This document shows positions 48,311 through 61,008 of a DNA stretch of 64,000 bases, piece by piece; positions within the stretch are counted from its first letter, which is position 1, and each line of letters begins with the position of its first letter. The translations under genes and the position numbers were made by a program. Origin of the DNA: Tupaia tana. Its lineage: Eukaryota; Chordata; Mammalia; Scandentia; Tupaiidae. The notes beneath the pieces were generated by a model. That model was given only the letters and a program-made list of their open reading frames with translations, was not told the origin of the DNA and made no database searches. The stretch spans positions 81,384,398 through 81,448,397 of the forward strand of contig JAKSZU010000005.1 in assembly GCA_026018925.1 (NCBI GenBank), given 5' to 3'.

Positions 48311-49965
48311 GAAGTAAATAGTTCTACTGTTAAGTTATCACTTATCTCTAAGACGTTCCTAATTATGTTTGTTCGGTACTACAAGCCTTTTTCTTTAGGC
48401 ACTTAACTGGGCCCAGAAGTTAGTCTCTCAACTGCCTGTGTGTGTGTTCATGCGCACTCATGCATCCATACACATGTATGTGTTATATCGTTTCTCCAGG
48501 ATATTTTTTGCTTGTTTTTCTTATTTTTGTTTCTACTACTTCTCTGTTAGGGACCCTTTTTTCCTTCATGCCTTTGAGATGCTTTATTGGGTGATCACAT
48601 TTGATCAAACTTTACCTGTAGTAATTCTTGGAGGAAAAAAGCCTCCAGAGAGACTTTCTGTTTTACTAGGTACCTGGCTTACTAACAAAGGGGACATTTA
48701 AGAAGCACTCCTTGCCTCCAGGATTGTTGGATCCAAGGTTGTTTTATACATTAGGTGGATGGCAAACTCACATGTGGTTTGCAGTGGTAAATTTTACAAG
48801 GTTTGTTTTATTTTGTTTTTCCTACTTTCCACCTACTCACTGTTTGAGACAGGTGATTTCTTGTGGTTTTTCTCTGAGGATTCTGTTTTATTTTAGTTTA
48901 TCTTTTAACTAGGATTTAAGTTTTGGATTTTGTAGTTTTTGGTTTCCATCTCTTTTCATTAGCTCCACATGAAAAGGGTACTTCATTCTGAAAACACACA
49001 CACACACACACACACTCACACACACACACACCCCTACTCAAATTTCAGAGATTTTTAGCTATCAACAGGAAAGCTGGCAGCTTCTGAGATGCTAATCTTT
49101 CCAGATTTCCACTTTGGGTGTATATTTGAGATCTGTATTTCTCTTATTTATTTTTCTGTTCATGATATAAAAAGGCATTTTCCCTGCATATTTAAAATTA
49201 AGCCACAAAACAGATATTCAGACTCTGTATTTTTTACTCTTGTGTTTCTATCTAGAAAGAGATGTCATATTTCTTAAGCAAAATGTTTATGCGATGAGTA
49301 AATGAGAGAAAATAAAGAAGTGTGCTATTTCTCTTCATCAGTCTCTTTGCATGTCTCTAGGATATTTTTATTTTATATTTTTATTTCCAACAGAAAATGC
49401 AAGATTATGCCTTTCCTAATCTACTGTCATTTGTAGGACTGAAAGTATCATGTTTTGACTCCTCAGTCCAGAAGTGCATAATTTAACAAAAATCTCAAGC
49501 CACAGGCAAATACCCAGTCCTTACTGTATCTGTATTATCACTAATATTGATATCATTCTTCAACCAAATGGCAAAGCTTTCTTTTTAAATTCTAAAAATT
49601 CAAAATTCAAATTTCTCATTTTAATTCAAAATGCGTGAATAAATGAAGTAATGATATTTTATTTTAATTTCTGTAACTATAATATCCTTTTATATTTTAC
49701 TATATACACATTTATTTCTTCAATACATATGAGTGTGAATTATTTTAGCTTTAACATAGGAAGAATAATTAAATGCACCCATATTTCATGTTTTATTTCT
49801 AATCTATTTTCATTTCAGAATACCACAGACAAGTTTTAAATTTAGATATCTGTAAGAGTCAACATCAAGGAAAAGGAGAATTGTTCACATAATTTTCCTA
49901 TTTAGAAACATGAAGAAATAGCCATTTCTGTTTATTTTCAACTCAAAATTAGAAATGTACAAGTA
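48311..49965. other. no recognised content apart from (CA)n
   Basis: T-rich sequence. Frames of 60-90 codons (for example 48438-48701) lack any domain or splice evidence. A (CA)n tract is at 48993-49031. Confidence 0.5.
48993..49031. repeat. (CA)n microsatellite
   Basis: About 19 CA units with one TC interruption. Confidence 0.92.
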
Positions 49966-50185
49966 GGAGCCAGCAGTTGGTGTGGTGGTTAAGGAGTTGT
50001 ACTCCCACGTGGCTGAACATGGTTTGAGTACTGGACCTGGCAGCTTGAAACTCACACCTGGTGCACATGCCCAAAATCTCAGAGGAGAATGGAGGCAAAA
50101 GAATTGAGGCATAGCCATCTCCACTGGACCTGATTTCACACTTTCCCTCTCACTGTTTCTGTCTCTTTGGCAAATGCATGAAAGC
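49966..50185 (+). mobile_element. tRNA-derived SINE, long form, intermediate age
   Basis: Sense: ggagccagcagttggtgtgg, ggttaaggagttgtactccc, ggagaatggaggcaaaaga, tttctgtctctttggcaa. No A tail or duplication visible. Confidence 0.88.
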
Positions 50186-50399
50186 ATTTCATTTTTTCCT
50201 GTTTTCTGAAAGACGAGGTAAAATTGATATTATTCCTACCTTAAATGTTTGAAATAATTTACTGGTGGTCGCATCTGAACTTAGATCTTTCATTGTGGGA
50301 AACTTCTTAATCACAGATAAATTTTTTTGGGGGGGGCTAAATTTTGGACTATTCACATCTTCCAGTCCTTCTATTGACAGCTTTGGCAAGCTGATTTTT

Positions 50400-50660
50400 A
50401 AAAAATTTTGTCCATTTCTTTAAAATTTTCAAATTTATTAGTATAAAGTAATTTGTAATCTCTTCTTTTGTTATTTTAATGCCTTTAGGGTTTAATGATG
50501 TCTACTTTTCAATTTGAATTCTAATAGCGGTCACTGGGTAATCTGTGCTTTCTCTCCTTTGTGCAAAACCTCTACTTGATTAATCTTATGAATGAATTAT
50601 CAAATTTATCAGTTATTTTGAAGAATAAACTTTTAGCTTTATTGAATTTCTAAAAAAAGA
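50400..50660 (-). mobile_element. old L1 ORF2 fragment, antisense
   Basis: gtccatttctttaaaatttt, ctcttcttttgttattttaa, gaagaataaacttttagct correspond to the reversed RT region of old L1. Confidence 0.65.
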
Positions 50661-51220
50661 TAAAAACCATAAAAAACAAACAAACAAAAGTGTACAAGTA
50701 AGTGTGACACTGATTATTTTAATATGGATAAAATACACAGGAAATAAAACAAAATACTGAGGAATTTTATTTGTAAATGATGTTAGACACTGAATAATTT
50801 AGTTCAGAGTAAAATAACTATATTTAATCCTTTAGTCAATGTTAGATTGCTTACAGAAAGCAATAACAAATAACAATGAATTAAATAATCTACTGAGCAG
50901 TAGATATTTTGGACAGTTAGAGTGTAGGTGTACATTTATCGAATAAGATAATAAATGAAATAAATAAGCAAATTCTCATGACATAATTAATAAAATATTA
51001 CCATTATATTTATATTTTTTTCAATTATATCTCTCCTTATTTCTTAAATGTGGCCACAATCATGATTTTTGTGTTATTTATACCTTAATTTTCAACAGTA
51101 TTTTGTAATACAGAATAATTAAGATACTACCTTAATTTTCTTACGACCTATATGCTATCTCATTCATATTATCATCCTCCTTTCATATGAGAGACTAGGT
51201 TAGTCCATCATTATTTTTTT
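50661..51220. other. no recognised content
   Basis: AT-rich sequence without recognised features. Confidence 0.5.
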
Positions 51221-51229
51221 TAAATTTAT

Positions 51230-51484
51230 TTTCTTTTTAATTGCCAGATGGCCCATGGACTCACCCAAAAGAGACATAGAGACAGACAGACAGAGAGAGA
51301 AAGCATACCCAGTGGGGCATGGTCATGTTGTAATCCCTTCTCTTCCACATCTCCATCCTGCTGGGATTTGGGGCAAGTATGTACTTGCTTCTAGTATGTT
51401 TTCAAGCTGCTGGGCCCAGAATTCAATCTACGGCCAGCATGCAGGATCAGCTCCCTTAACCACAAGGCTATGTGGTAATCCTAT
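51230..51484 (-). mobile_element. tRNA-derived SINE, long form, old copy
   Basis: Antisense: gcccatggactcacccaaaa, gacagacagacagagaga, gtaatcccttctcttcc, ttaaccacaaggctatg. No clean duplication. Confidence 0.82.
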
Positions 51485-51589
51485 CCACTAATTTTAGAGT
51501 TTTACAAATATGCCATATATGTGTTGGCCTATGGTTTTTGATCTTAATGAAATCAAATTGAATTCATTTTCTTTTTTCTATGACTTACT

Positions 51590-51950
51590 TATTTTGTGCT
51601 CAATACTGTTCTGACTCACCCTGCTTGATGGACATAGCTTTGTACATGAATTATCACTGCTGACTGATATTTATAGTATGAATACATCTCTTCAAATCTT
51701 CATGGACATTTGGATTATTATTTGTTATTAGTTGCTATAAACATTTTAATAAGTAATTTTAGGCAAAATTCACAAGGATTTGTATATTATGTATAACAAA
51801 TAGTAGAACTGTTGAGTCATAAATCTTTAACCAAGGCAACATAAGATGGTTTTACAGAGGGATTGTAGTTATTTACAATTGAACTGGCAGAAAATGGAAG
51901 TGGTCATTACTCTACTTTCTCAGCAAAAACTGGAAACATCAAAATTTTTA
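51590..51950 (-). mobile_element. old L1 ORF2 3' end, antisense
   Basis: atggacatttggattattat, gctataaacattttaataag, gaactgttgagtcataaatc and acaattgaactggcag follow the reversed ORF2 C-terminal region of old L1. It meets a sense L1 fragment on its right. Confidence 0.7.
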
Positions 51951-51954
51951 AAGT

Positions 51955-52127
51955 TAACAGGATTGTCTAAACAAAGAAGTTAAAGACCTCCATGAGGAAA
52001 ACTATGAGAAGCTAAAAAGAGAAATTCAGAATTACACACAAAAAGTGGAAGAATATTTCATGTTCCTGGATTGAAAGAATTAATATAATCAAAATGGCAA
52101 TTCTACCGAAATTAATCTACATATTTA
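51955..52127 (+). mobile_element. L1 ORF2 fragment, sense
   Basis: aaagaagttaaagacctcca, gaaaactatgagaagctaaa, cacaaaaagtggaaga, atggcaattctaccgaaatt: the same ORF2 segment as 21040-21190. It stops at the next SINE's tail. Confidence 0.88.
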
Positions 52128-52342
52128 AAAGAGAGACAGTGAGAGGGAAAATGAAATAATTACCACCCTACCAACTGGGGGGATGGCCATGCTGCAACTC
52201 CTCCATCTCTTCCCAAAATTTTGGGCTCACGTACACGCATACACTCCCAGCATGAGTTTCAAGCCACCAGGCCCAAGATTCAAATTCCAGGTGGCAATGT
52301 GGGAGTCTAGCATCTTAACCACCAAGTCACCTACTGTCCCCA
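52128..52342 (-). mobile_element. tRNA-derived SINE, long form, tail-truncated
   Basis: Antisense: gagagacagtgagagggaaa, ggatggccatgctgcaact, aagccaccaggcccaagatt, taaccaccaagtcacctac. It abuts the L1 fragment without a poly(T). Confidence 0.85.
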
Positions 52343-52690
52343 TAAATTTGTATACTTTTCATACCTGGAAATTATCTCTTACTTCAGTAAATGGTTCTAC
52401 CATCTGTGTAAGTAAATTATAAAACAGAAATGAGAGACATTTGTGATCCATCACACTCAGGAAGCTTTCTACAAAATGCCAAAATAAGCCTTTTTGATTT
52501 AATATATCAAATGCGTACTCTGATTCATTCAACACTACTTAACCCCTCACCCAGACTGAATTAAGCTATTTTAGTCATCAATTCTTTCTCCATTTGATTC
52601 ATTTTCCTCAAAGAAAATAGAATCATCTTTATGAAATATAAATCTTAGTTTTCTACTATTGTAGCTAAGAATAATATTGACTTGATATTT

Positions 52691-52841
52691 ATTTAAGAAT
52701 TATTTAATTTAATTTTATTTATTATTATTATTGTTTTAATTTTAGCAGAGAGAGAGAGAGGGAAAGTAAGAAAGCAAGCCACCCGGTCTAGGGACCAAAC
52801 CACGGTTGGCACCTTAACTACCACATTACTTGTCAGCCTCA
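52691..52841 (-). mobile_element. tRNA-derived SINE, short form
   Basis: Antisense short form (GA tract, aagccacccggtctaggga, cttaactaccacattac). Exact duplication gacttgatattt at 52679-52690 and 52842-52853. Confidence 0.92.
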
Positions 52842-52904
52842 GACTTGATATTTTTCTCAAAATAGTTGTGACTAATTATGCTGCAACATAACAGTATTTT
52901 TTAT

Positions 52905-53165
52905 TTGTTTATTTGTTTGTGTGTGTGTGTGTGTGTGTGTCTGTGCTTGCCAGAGAGAAACAGAAAGAAAGAAAGAGGCAGAGAGTACCTCCTAATAGAG
53001 TATAGTCACATCATAGTCTCTTCTTAGTTTGAACATCTGTTGGAACTTGCAAACACACTCATGTGCCCAGCATGGTTTTTTTAAGCCACTGGGGCTGGGA
53101 TTTGAGCTACACAGTCAGCTATGTGGGATCTAGTTCCCTCAAACACCAGACCACAAGACCAGCCC
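52905..53165 (-). mobile_element. tRNA-derived SINE, long form, old, with (GT)n
   Basis: Antisense: a (GT)n tract at 52918-52940 replaces the tail, then gtgcttgccagagagaaaca, ttaagccactggggctggga and caccagaccacaagaccagc. Confidence 0.8.
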
Positions 53166-54490
53166 TTAATTTGATTTTTAATGAGCTGATTTGAATAAGC
53201 TATTTGTGTGACACATTTGCTGTCACATCATTTACTCACTAAGATCCATTTAAATCAGGTTTATACTGCCCATGTGACTCTGAATATCAACTCAAAAATG
53301 TCCACCAGTGAAAAAAAAATCCATTCAACAGCTTTCAGTCCTTAAATGGAAATATATGCTATAAGTAAAATATTGACTCTGTTATAAATTTATGAAAACC
53401 CTCTTTCCTTTTGATCTGTGAATATTCTTCTGTTTTTCCCTCCAACATTTGTACATATCAATTTTTGGTACATTCATTGTATTGTGTTATTTTTTCTACT
53501 ATTGAAATATTACATATTGTGAAAGTTCTTCTATCAAACTCTAACTACTATTATTGTTTTTTTACTTTTTAATTTATTCATCATTATTTTAAATTTATCT
53601 ACACTCTCAAACAGAGGCAAATATATAAGGATGAACATGTACATCCTGGATCCCAACCTGGAAATTTGTACTTAATTGATCTGGAGTATGGTACAAATAT
53701 TTTTCTTTAGATTGTTACACAGTTGTATATAACATTAATTGATAACTTATGGCATAGACAATAGTATTCACACACAGTTTAAATACTTTGTTTATTCGAT
53801 CTTGAGCCTAAACTTCTAATGCATCCCATTTCATTGAACTCTAGCTGAAGGTCTCAGTTGTAACTTCAATAAATCATTACCAAAAACAAACAAACAACAA
53901 AAAACTAGAATACAGCTTTCTCCCCTGTATATATGCACATACACAAATGCACACACATACACACCAAAAAATAAAAATAAAAAAGTTAATCTTTCTGTTT
54001 CTTATATCTTATTGTTTCATTGTTTGAACTAATAGGTAACTTAAACAATTTCCATTATAAGACTACAAACCATGTCTCAAATATTTTAGGTATTTTAGAT
54101 AGTACCCCTAAAATAGTAAATGAAAAAATTCAAATTCACTTTAATATTAGGGTTCTCACCCCCCTCAGGCCTAGATATTTCAGAAGTTATTAAAAGGTAT
54201 GATTTTATTAAGTATTTTTCTTTCAAATACCTTGATTACAGTTTGTGTTCATTCATTTTAAGAGTTAAGAAAATAGAAAAGAGAAGATAAAAGAAAAGAG
54301 AAAAAAAGAAAAGAAAAAAGCTTCTGTAACAGATACAGAATAATCTATTAAACAATTTAAGTTTCCCCTCAGTTGAACTCATTGAAAGGCAAGCACCAGT
54401 ATTTAGTATAACTCCAACTGAAAAGCTGAAGAGAATGGGAGAGAAGAGTAAATCAGTTTGCAATATACTAATCCTAACCTAAATTTCTTG
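53166..54490. other. no recognised content
   Basis: AT-rich. A purine-rich GAAAAG patch occurs at 54270-54320. The 75-codon minus-strand frame across it is low complexity. Confidence 0.5.
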
Positions 54491-54505
54491 CTAGTCAACC
54501 ATTTT

Positions 54506-54725
54506 TTTTTTTTTTTTTTTGAGAGGTTTTTCGCTATAGGGCGCGTGCGCTCGCCAGACAGACAGAGAGAGACATAGAGACAGAAAGCGAGAAATCACCC
54601 CCCAGGGGGGATGGTCACGCCGCAATCCCTTCTCCTCCATTCTCCTCTCGGGATCTTGGGCACGCACGCACACGCGCCCGGCGTGAGATGTAAGCCACCG
54701 GGTCCGAGACGCGAACCGCGGTCGG
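54506..54725 (-). mobile_element. young SINE, 5'-truncated (A box lost)
   Basis: Antisense CpG-rich copy (cgctatagggcgcgtgcgct ... gagacgcgaaccgcggtcgg) that stops after the B-box region, missing about 45 bp of tRNA-like head including the A box. Exact 15-bp duplication ctagtcaaccatttt at 54491-54505 and 54726-54740. Confidence 0.95.
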
Positions 54726-54740
54726 CTAGTCAACCATTTT

Positions 54741-57332
54741 GATACATGTTAATTTACTCTTTTGAAGAACCTCCTCCAAATAACTAGTTGATATTTTTTA
54801 ATTAAAGTGACTCTGTCATTGAAAGTAATGATTATAAAGATGAAAAAGTTACATGTGAATATCTGGCCTCTTAATGTGGCACGATGGTTATTCACTGGAA
54901 ACGTGATTTTCTTACCTTTTCCCTACAGTAAATAACAGTCACTATGGGAAGATAAGAATTACATAAATTATATGATAACTTCAAAACAATTATGAAACAC
55001 TGTAGGGGATTTAACTAATGAGTCTGTAATTATTAGACCATAACATTTTAATTAAGGTTCTAATTTGAAAAAATGGTTGGCTATTCACAGGGGTCTTTAA
55101 TTTTTTTATTATAATCACCATTAATTAACCTAAAGTAATATCCAAGATTTCTTTAGTAAATGAGCCTAATAATTTGAAGAAAAACTATATCATCAATGGG
55201 ATCACAGGTTAATATTAAGTTGTTATAAAATTACTAATGTAGAAATCCATTACAATTGAAATATATCCTATTACAGCAAACTAAATATATAATTCCCCTT
55301 TTGAATAGAATATTTATGTGCTTCATTGAGTTAAAAATAGCTTCACAATATTTTAAAATCTCTGTTGAATACATGTTCTCTCTCTTAATCCTCCCTACTT
55401 ATTTTCACTGAATATCATGATGTTACTATTAGCCATTTTAATAATTTGGAGAACTCAGGCTTGGAAAAGAATGAAATTATTTATTTGCATGTTCACCAAA
55501 TTGATGTTATTTCTAGTTCACTCTGCATTGACTGGTATATTCATGGAATATATGTAAATTAAAAAAATAATGAAGCTAAGGGTTTACATTCATTAAAAGT
55601 TGCTTGTGTGTAAGATGTAGAACAAGAACTCATAGAATAACAGGAGCAAGAAAGTTAAAACATAGGCAAAGAATGAAATAAGATTTTAATTCAAACCATT
55701 CTACTCTTAATAAAAATGGCTTTCTCTTACTCATCGTAATAGTAAGGGTCAATAAAGTATTTACCATTATTTTCTTAATAAACCATTTGGGGATTATTAG
55801 AGACATTCATTCTTGGCCATACAGAGAAGGCCTCATTTGTCTGTAAAATATAATTGTAGTCTGTTCACTCGCTTTAAGCAAAGATTGCTGAAATACCAAT
55901 CAAGTTCAGCAAGTTAAGTGAGTGAGTTAAGAGCTTTAAGTTAAAGTGTTCACTTTTTATTTGCTTAAAAAGTCCTCTTTGGTATAATTGTAATACCTGT
56001 TAATCATTTAGTAGTTATATACATTGTTTATAATTATATTAAGATGTACTCAAAAAAAAAGAATTTAAAGAATTTAAAATCAACTAAAATTACAATATTT
56101 ATTTTTGAGCTTTTTTTTAATTTCTCTACATCTAGGGAGGCACAGATTAATACTGACAGCCCAATACATATTAAAGTAGATTATTAACTGAAATGCAAAG
56201 AATATATAATAGATTATGACTTTGTTATGTCTTTGAGTTTCTTTTTGTAAAAGGAATATAGAAAGCTCAAAGAGACTGACAGCAGGAAAAACGTATTAAG
56301 AATTAAATTCTACAGTAATAAATAAACTGGCTAAAAAGAAATGTTTGTGTATACAGGAATTTCAAAAGATTATGGAAAACTAATTAAAGTGCAAGTTTAT
56401 ATTGGCACAAAAATGTTTCAAATCCATGTAAGTTTTTAATCATATGCTTTTCCATGAATTTTCTGATTATGACTAATACGTATATATTAAAGTATGTTAT
56501 AATGCTTTGTATTTACACACAATTTTCTATCTTCTTTCTTGTTGGGTAGAAAGACATGGAAGAAAATGGTAGACTGTCCAGTAAAAACACACAACATTAT
56601 GAGCCATTTCTACTATATTCATATGGCTCTCTCAGCAATTAAGCTAAAAAAGTAGATTAATTTTCTCTACCTGTTTAAGATCTGTGAGGCATATGAACTA
56701 CGGAACATTTTGAATGTATACACAGTAAAAAATTCTTTACAGAAGTATTGACCAAATTTGCATAAAATAAAGATCAAGTGTTTGAAGGAGATGGTTTATA
56801 CAAATACTTTTTTTTCTGCCATTTTCTGAGGCTAAATTTATAAGTAATATGAGAATAAGGAATATACATTCTGAGACGGCTACTCTTCCTTGAAATCAAT
56901 CCATAAATGATGCTAAATTCCTATCTCTTGGAATTGTGGGTTAACCAGCCAATTCCCATCTCCCTTCCTCCTACATACAACACCCATTAACATCCAGCTC
57001 TGAAGTTCTTTGAATCTAGATTAGACTTAATTAAGGAACCAGAGGCATGTACCATAAGTACTGAGGCTTTTGGAATAATATAAGCAATGTAATTAATAAA
57101 AATGCAGCTGAAAATCCACAAGTTTACAGTTTATATGTACTGGAAGCGGGGATGTGAAGGAGAGAAATGCAATTTTCAGGCAAGTTGCACTTAGAGGAAA
57201 AGTAAACATCAGTAAAATTCTATAGTGCAGTATCTATTTGAAGAGTTCGGACATTAATGGGATATTTGATGCCTGAGCAGTTTATATTCAAGAATGACTT
57301 CTTCAATAGTTAAAGTATGTATAAAAATATTT
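54741..57332. other. AT-rich, no recognised content
   Basis: About 2.6 kb with no SINE, L1 or coding signature recognised. Among the quietest parts of the window. Confidence 0.5.
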
Positions 57333-57345
57333 AAATGTATTTTAA

Positions 57346-57585
57346 GGGACCAGAAAGTGGCATAGAGTTCAGAGTGCTTGACTTCCACACAGTTGACACA
57401 ATTCAAGTCCTAGATCTGGTGGCTTGAAAATCATGCTGAGTGTTTTTGTGTGAGTGCCCAAAATCCCAGGAAGAGAATAGATTAGAAGGGATTATAGCAT
57501 GGTCATTCCACTTGAGGGATTTCTCTCTTCCCTCTCACTGTCTCTCTGGTGAGCTCACATGGCCTTATGGCAAATAACTTAAACA
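57346..57585 (+). mobile_element. tRNA-derived SINE, long form, old copy
   Basis: Sense: gggaccagaaagtggcatag, attcaagtcctagatctgg, ctctggtgagctcacatgg. Exact duplication aaatgtattttaa at 57333-57345 and 57586-57598. Confidence 0.9.
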
Positions 57586-57718
57586 AAATGTATTTTAAAT
57601 GTATTTCAAAAACTAAACAAAATCTAGTAACTTCTTTCTTAAAACGTTCTCTGATTTCCAAATCAAGCGAAGCTATTCCTATACATTACAGAATGCATCT
57701 TTTAAAACTTCTTTTTTA

Positions 57719-57891
57719 GGGGACTAACTGTTGGTTTGGCGGTTACATCTCTAGACTCCCATATGGCTGACCACGGTTCAAGTCCTGTGCCTGGTAGATT
57801 GATATTCACACTCAGTGCTTGTATGTGCTTACCTAAAATCTTGGGAGAGAAATGGACAAGAATAGACTGTGGCATGGCCATCCTTCCTGGG

Positions 57892-57929
<38 letters not shown>

Positions 57930-58030
57930 TTTCTCACTTTCCCTTTCATTGTGTCTGTTTGTCTGTCTCTCTCTCTCTCCCTGGCAAGTGCACATATCCT
58001 AAGGCATAAACCTCTTACAAAAGAGAGAAA
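57719..58030 (+). mobile_element. tRNA-derived SINE, long form, with internal (TG)n
   Basis: Sense: gggactaactgttggtttgg, ggttcaagtcctgtgcctgg, tggcatggccatccttcctg. A (TG)n run (57893-57928) sits at the position of the G-rich hinge seen in other copies. Confidence 0.88.
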
Positions 58031-58206
58031 AACAAATAAAACATTTCTTTTAAAATGATTTCTGTTATCAATTCATTCAAATTATACATAATGAGAACCA
58101 ATTATGCATCAAGCACTATTTTGCATTCTGAAATCAAAGCAAGGAAAAAAAAAGTGAGTGAGAGAGAAAACTCTTGTCTCATGGAATTCATTTCTCAGGA
58201 GGATTG

Positions 58207-58209
58207 TTT

Positions 58210-58240
<31 letters not shown>
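58207..58240. repeat. (TTTA)n microsatellite
   Basis: Eight TTTA units. Confidence 0.95.
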
Positions 58241-58241
<1 letters not shown>

Positions 58242-58945
58242 ATTCACTTTCTATAGCATGTCTTTACAGGATACGTTTATTTTTCCAACACAGGAAATCA
58301 TGCACGTCAGTCAAGACAAGGATATTACTATATATATTATCATCAATGGATAGCTTCTCATGTTTTGTCATTTAGGTATACTTTTCCCCATTTTTTTCTT
58401 CCCCCATCCCCTCCCTCCTGTCCACACTAAACTTTATTTTTCACATTTTATCGATTCACAAAATATCTTAAAGTATGGACAAAGCTAGAATTTAGTGACA
58501 AGTGCACTGTAATTTTCTTCTGAAACATTTTTTTTTCCTCTCTCTCCATTCCCCCTTATACTAAAGAAAGGTATAAACTAACATATTTGCAAAAATAAAA
58601 AATTAAGTTAATCTCAACTTGGACTGTTATTTGCACAAAGTCCTATAAGAATTCAATTTCTGATGCAAGGTAACAGAAAATATTGTATTGCTGAATTTAT
58701 GCAAATAACCATTTTGCCACAAAATAAGAATGCTCATAAATCTTTCCCAATTGTAAAGGAGTCAGGAAGGGAGAAAAGTTTATGTTTCAATTAAAAAACA
58801 TTCTTTAACAAATTGTTGAACCCAACAACTCAATAGAAAACAAAAAACCTTAAATCTGAAAGACAAACAGAAAAAAATCAGCAATGTTTTAGAAAAAAGT
58901 CATAGAATTCTATTTTACCACTTCAGTCTCTTGTAATCTCTTTTG
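58241..58945. other. no recognised content
   Basis: AT-rich with a C/T-rich patch at 58386-58425. No gene or repeat family recognised. Confidence 0.5.
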
Positions 58946-58989
58946 TTGAATTTACAGTATTATTGTGATCTGACCTTTGCATTAACATT

Positions 58990-59940
58990 CAACATTATTA
59001 TTGATATTTCAGAACTGTCCTACCATTAGGTTGGCCTTTCTCTTGGTCATTTTTTGTTATCTTATTTGTCTGCCTTTAGTTTCCTGGTATAGTACTCCCT
59101 TCAGAACTTCTCAAAGAGATGACCTGGGGTTGGTAAATTCTTTTAGGTTTTGTTCATCTGAGAATGTTTTTATCTTTTCTTCCCACATTAAAGATAATCT
59201 TGCTGTATACAGTATTTTTGGTTGAGATTGTTTTTCACTAAACACTTTGAATATATTTTCCCATTCTTTTCTTGCTTGCATTGTTTCTGATGAGAGGTCT
59301 GCTGTTATCATGATGGGATAGCCTTTGAAATTGCCTTGATGTTTTTCTCTTGCCAATTTTAGTATATTATCTTTGTCTGTGGTTTGGGTTAATCTGGCTA
59401 TGATGTGCCTTGGAGAAGATCTTCTTGGGTTTATTCTATGTGGAGTCCTTTGTATTTCTTGGGTCTAGTTATTTGAATGCCTCTCTAGGTTTAAAAAGTT
59501 TTCTTCCAGGATTTTATAGAATAGATTATCAATGCCCTTATAGTTCCTGCCCCTTCTGGGATACTGATTATCCGGACGTTTGGGCTTCTAATGGTATCTT
59601 GTATTACTCATATGTCATTCTCCATTTGGGGGGTAGGTTCTCAATCTTTTTGGTAAACTTTTTCTAGGTCAGAGGTTCTATCTTCTACATCTGAGATTTG
59701 ATCTTCTGGATGTTCTAATCTGCTTTTAATTCTTTCAAGGGAGTTTTTGATTTCCTGTATTACAGCCTTCATCTCTAACCATTTTGTTTGATTCCTTTTT
59801 TTTTTTTTTGGTGTATATTTCCTCTTTCAGATCATGGAAGAACTTCCTCACCTCCTGGAACTCATTATCTCTTTCTCCTACATCTTCTGGAGTTTGTTTT
59901 CTCTCTTCTTTTGCATCCATTAGCTTTATCACAATGAATA
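58990..59940 (-). pseudogene. L1 ORF1 remnant, antisense
   Basis: 65 codons at 59932-59735 hold the charged coiled-coil (REKNEFQEVRKFF-like; local DNEFQEVRKFFHDLKEE). 81 codons at 59356-59111 hold the C-terminal domain (ITADLSSETMQARKEWENIF, SQPKILYTARLSLM). NPRRSSP-type RRM sequence is recognisable between them in other frames. Several stops. Confidence 0.85.
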
Positions 59941-60108
59941 GCCTAAATCTTTATCTGACATTTCCAGGAGTTCTATTGTACTATCTATGGATGAAGGAGG
60001 GCTATTCTTTCCCTTTAGGGGAGAGATTTTTTTCTTGATTTCCCATATTTCTTGTGCCTCTGAGGTGGTGGTTTCTGATCATCTGATGGATTATATGTTA
60101 CTTCCTGC

Positions 60109-60240
60109 TTTTTGGCTTTTCACTGGGTGTTGCCTCAGAAGGAAAAGTTTGGGGCAGAGCTTTTTCCAGTTAAAGGGGCAGGGAAAGGCCACCTCAGATG
60201 CACATGGATTCTGGCTTTTCCCTGGGTGTTGGGCCAGAAG
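60109..60240 (-). repeat. imperfect direct repeats in L1 5' UTR
   Basis: tggcttttcactgggtgttg (about 60113) and tggcttttccctgggtgttg (about 60212) are near-identical units about 99 bp apart, each followed by a ccagaag/tcagaag block. Confidence 0.65.
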
Positions 60241-60341
60241 TAGCATGATGATTGTTAAGAAAAAAATTAATTTGATATGAAATGGAGTGGGTCTTTCAGA
60301 TATCCTTGTGAGAGATATATGGGTCTATGTATCTTCTGAAA

Positions 60342-60343
60342 GA

Positions 60344-60397
<54 letters not shown>

Positions 60398-60402
60398 CTC
60401 AT
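60342..60402. repeat. (TG)n(AG)n microsatellite
   Basis: About 9 TG units, then about 20 AG units with one A insertion. Confidence 0.93.
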
Positions 60403-60742
60403 GAGTTTGACACCTGTACCAATGACTGCAATCTTAGCTAGATTTAACTGCACTTTTAAATCTATTGGTTCATGCAACTCTCCTATCTCCATTAGAAAAA
60501 GTTCCTTTTGGCTTAATAGTTATGGCCACAGTTAGAGTAGGGGGTTTCTATTAGGGCAAAGAAGATTCTGAGTGAAAGTGCCCCATTTAGAATTAAATTG
60601 CTGTCGTCTGGTTGCCTCTTATGTAGATGCTTCCAGGAGCAGAACAGGTGTTTCTGACTTAAAAACAGACTAACAAAAGATCAGAAAGAAATATTTTCTC
60701 TAAAAATCCCTTAACAAAAACATCTTAAAATATTAGAGGATG

Positions 60743-60992
60743 AACCAGCAGTTGGCGTAATGACTTTGTCACTGGACTCCCATGTAGTCGACCGTGGTTC
60801 GCGTCCTGTACCCGGTGGCTTAAAACTCACGCCGGGTGCATGTGCATGCATGCCCAAGATCCTGAGAGGAGAATGGAGGAGAAGGGATTGTGGCGTGACC
60901 ATCCCCCCTGGGGGGTGATTTCTCGCTTTCTGTCTCTATGTCTCTGTCTGTCTGGCGAGCGTACGCACCCTATAGTGAAAAACCTCTCAAAA
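60743..60992 (+). mobile_element. young tRNA-derived SINE, long form
   Basis: Sense copy (aaccagcagttggcgtaatg ... ccctatagtgaaaaacctctc). Exact 16-bp duplication aaaatattagaggatg at 60727-60742 and 60993-61008. Confidence 0.96.
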
Positions 60993-61008
60993 AAAATATT
61001 AGAGGATG

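Larger units (their letters stand above)
58950..60245 (-). mobile_element. antisense L1: ORF1 and part of 5' UTR
   Basis: The reverse complement reads 5' UTR (right end), ORF1 coiled coil, RRM and C-terminal domain, ending before ORF2. A second L1 of the same broad type as 17.7 kb, represented by its opposite end. The GC-richer DNA up to about 61.3 kb may be more of its 5' UTR. Confidence 0.85.
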
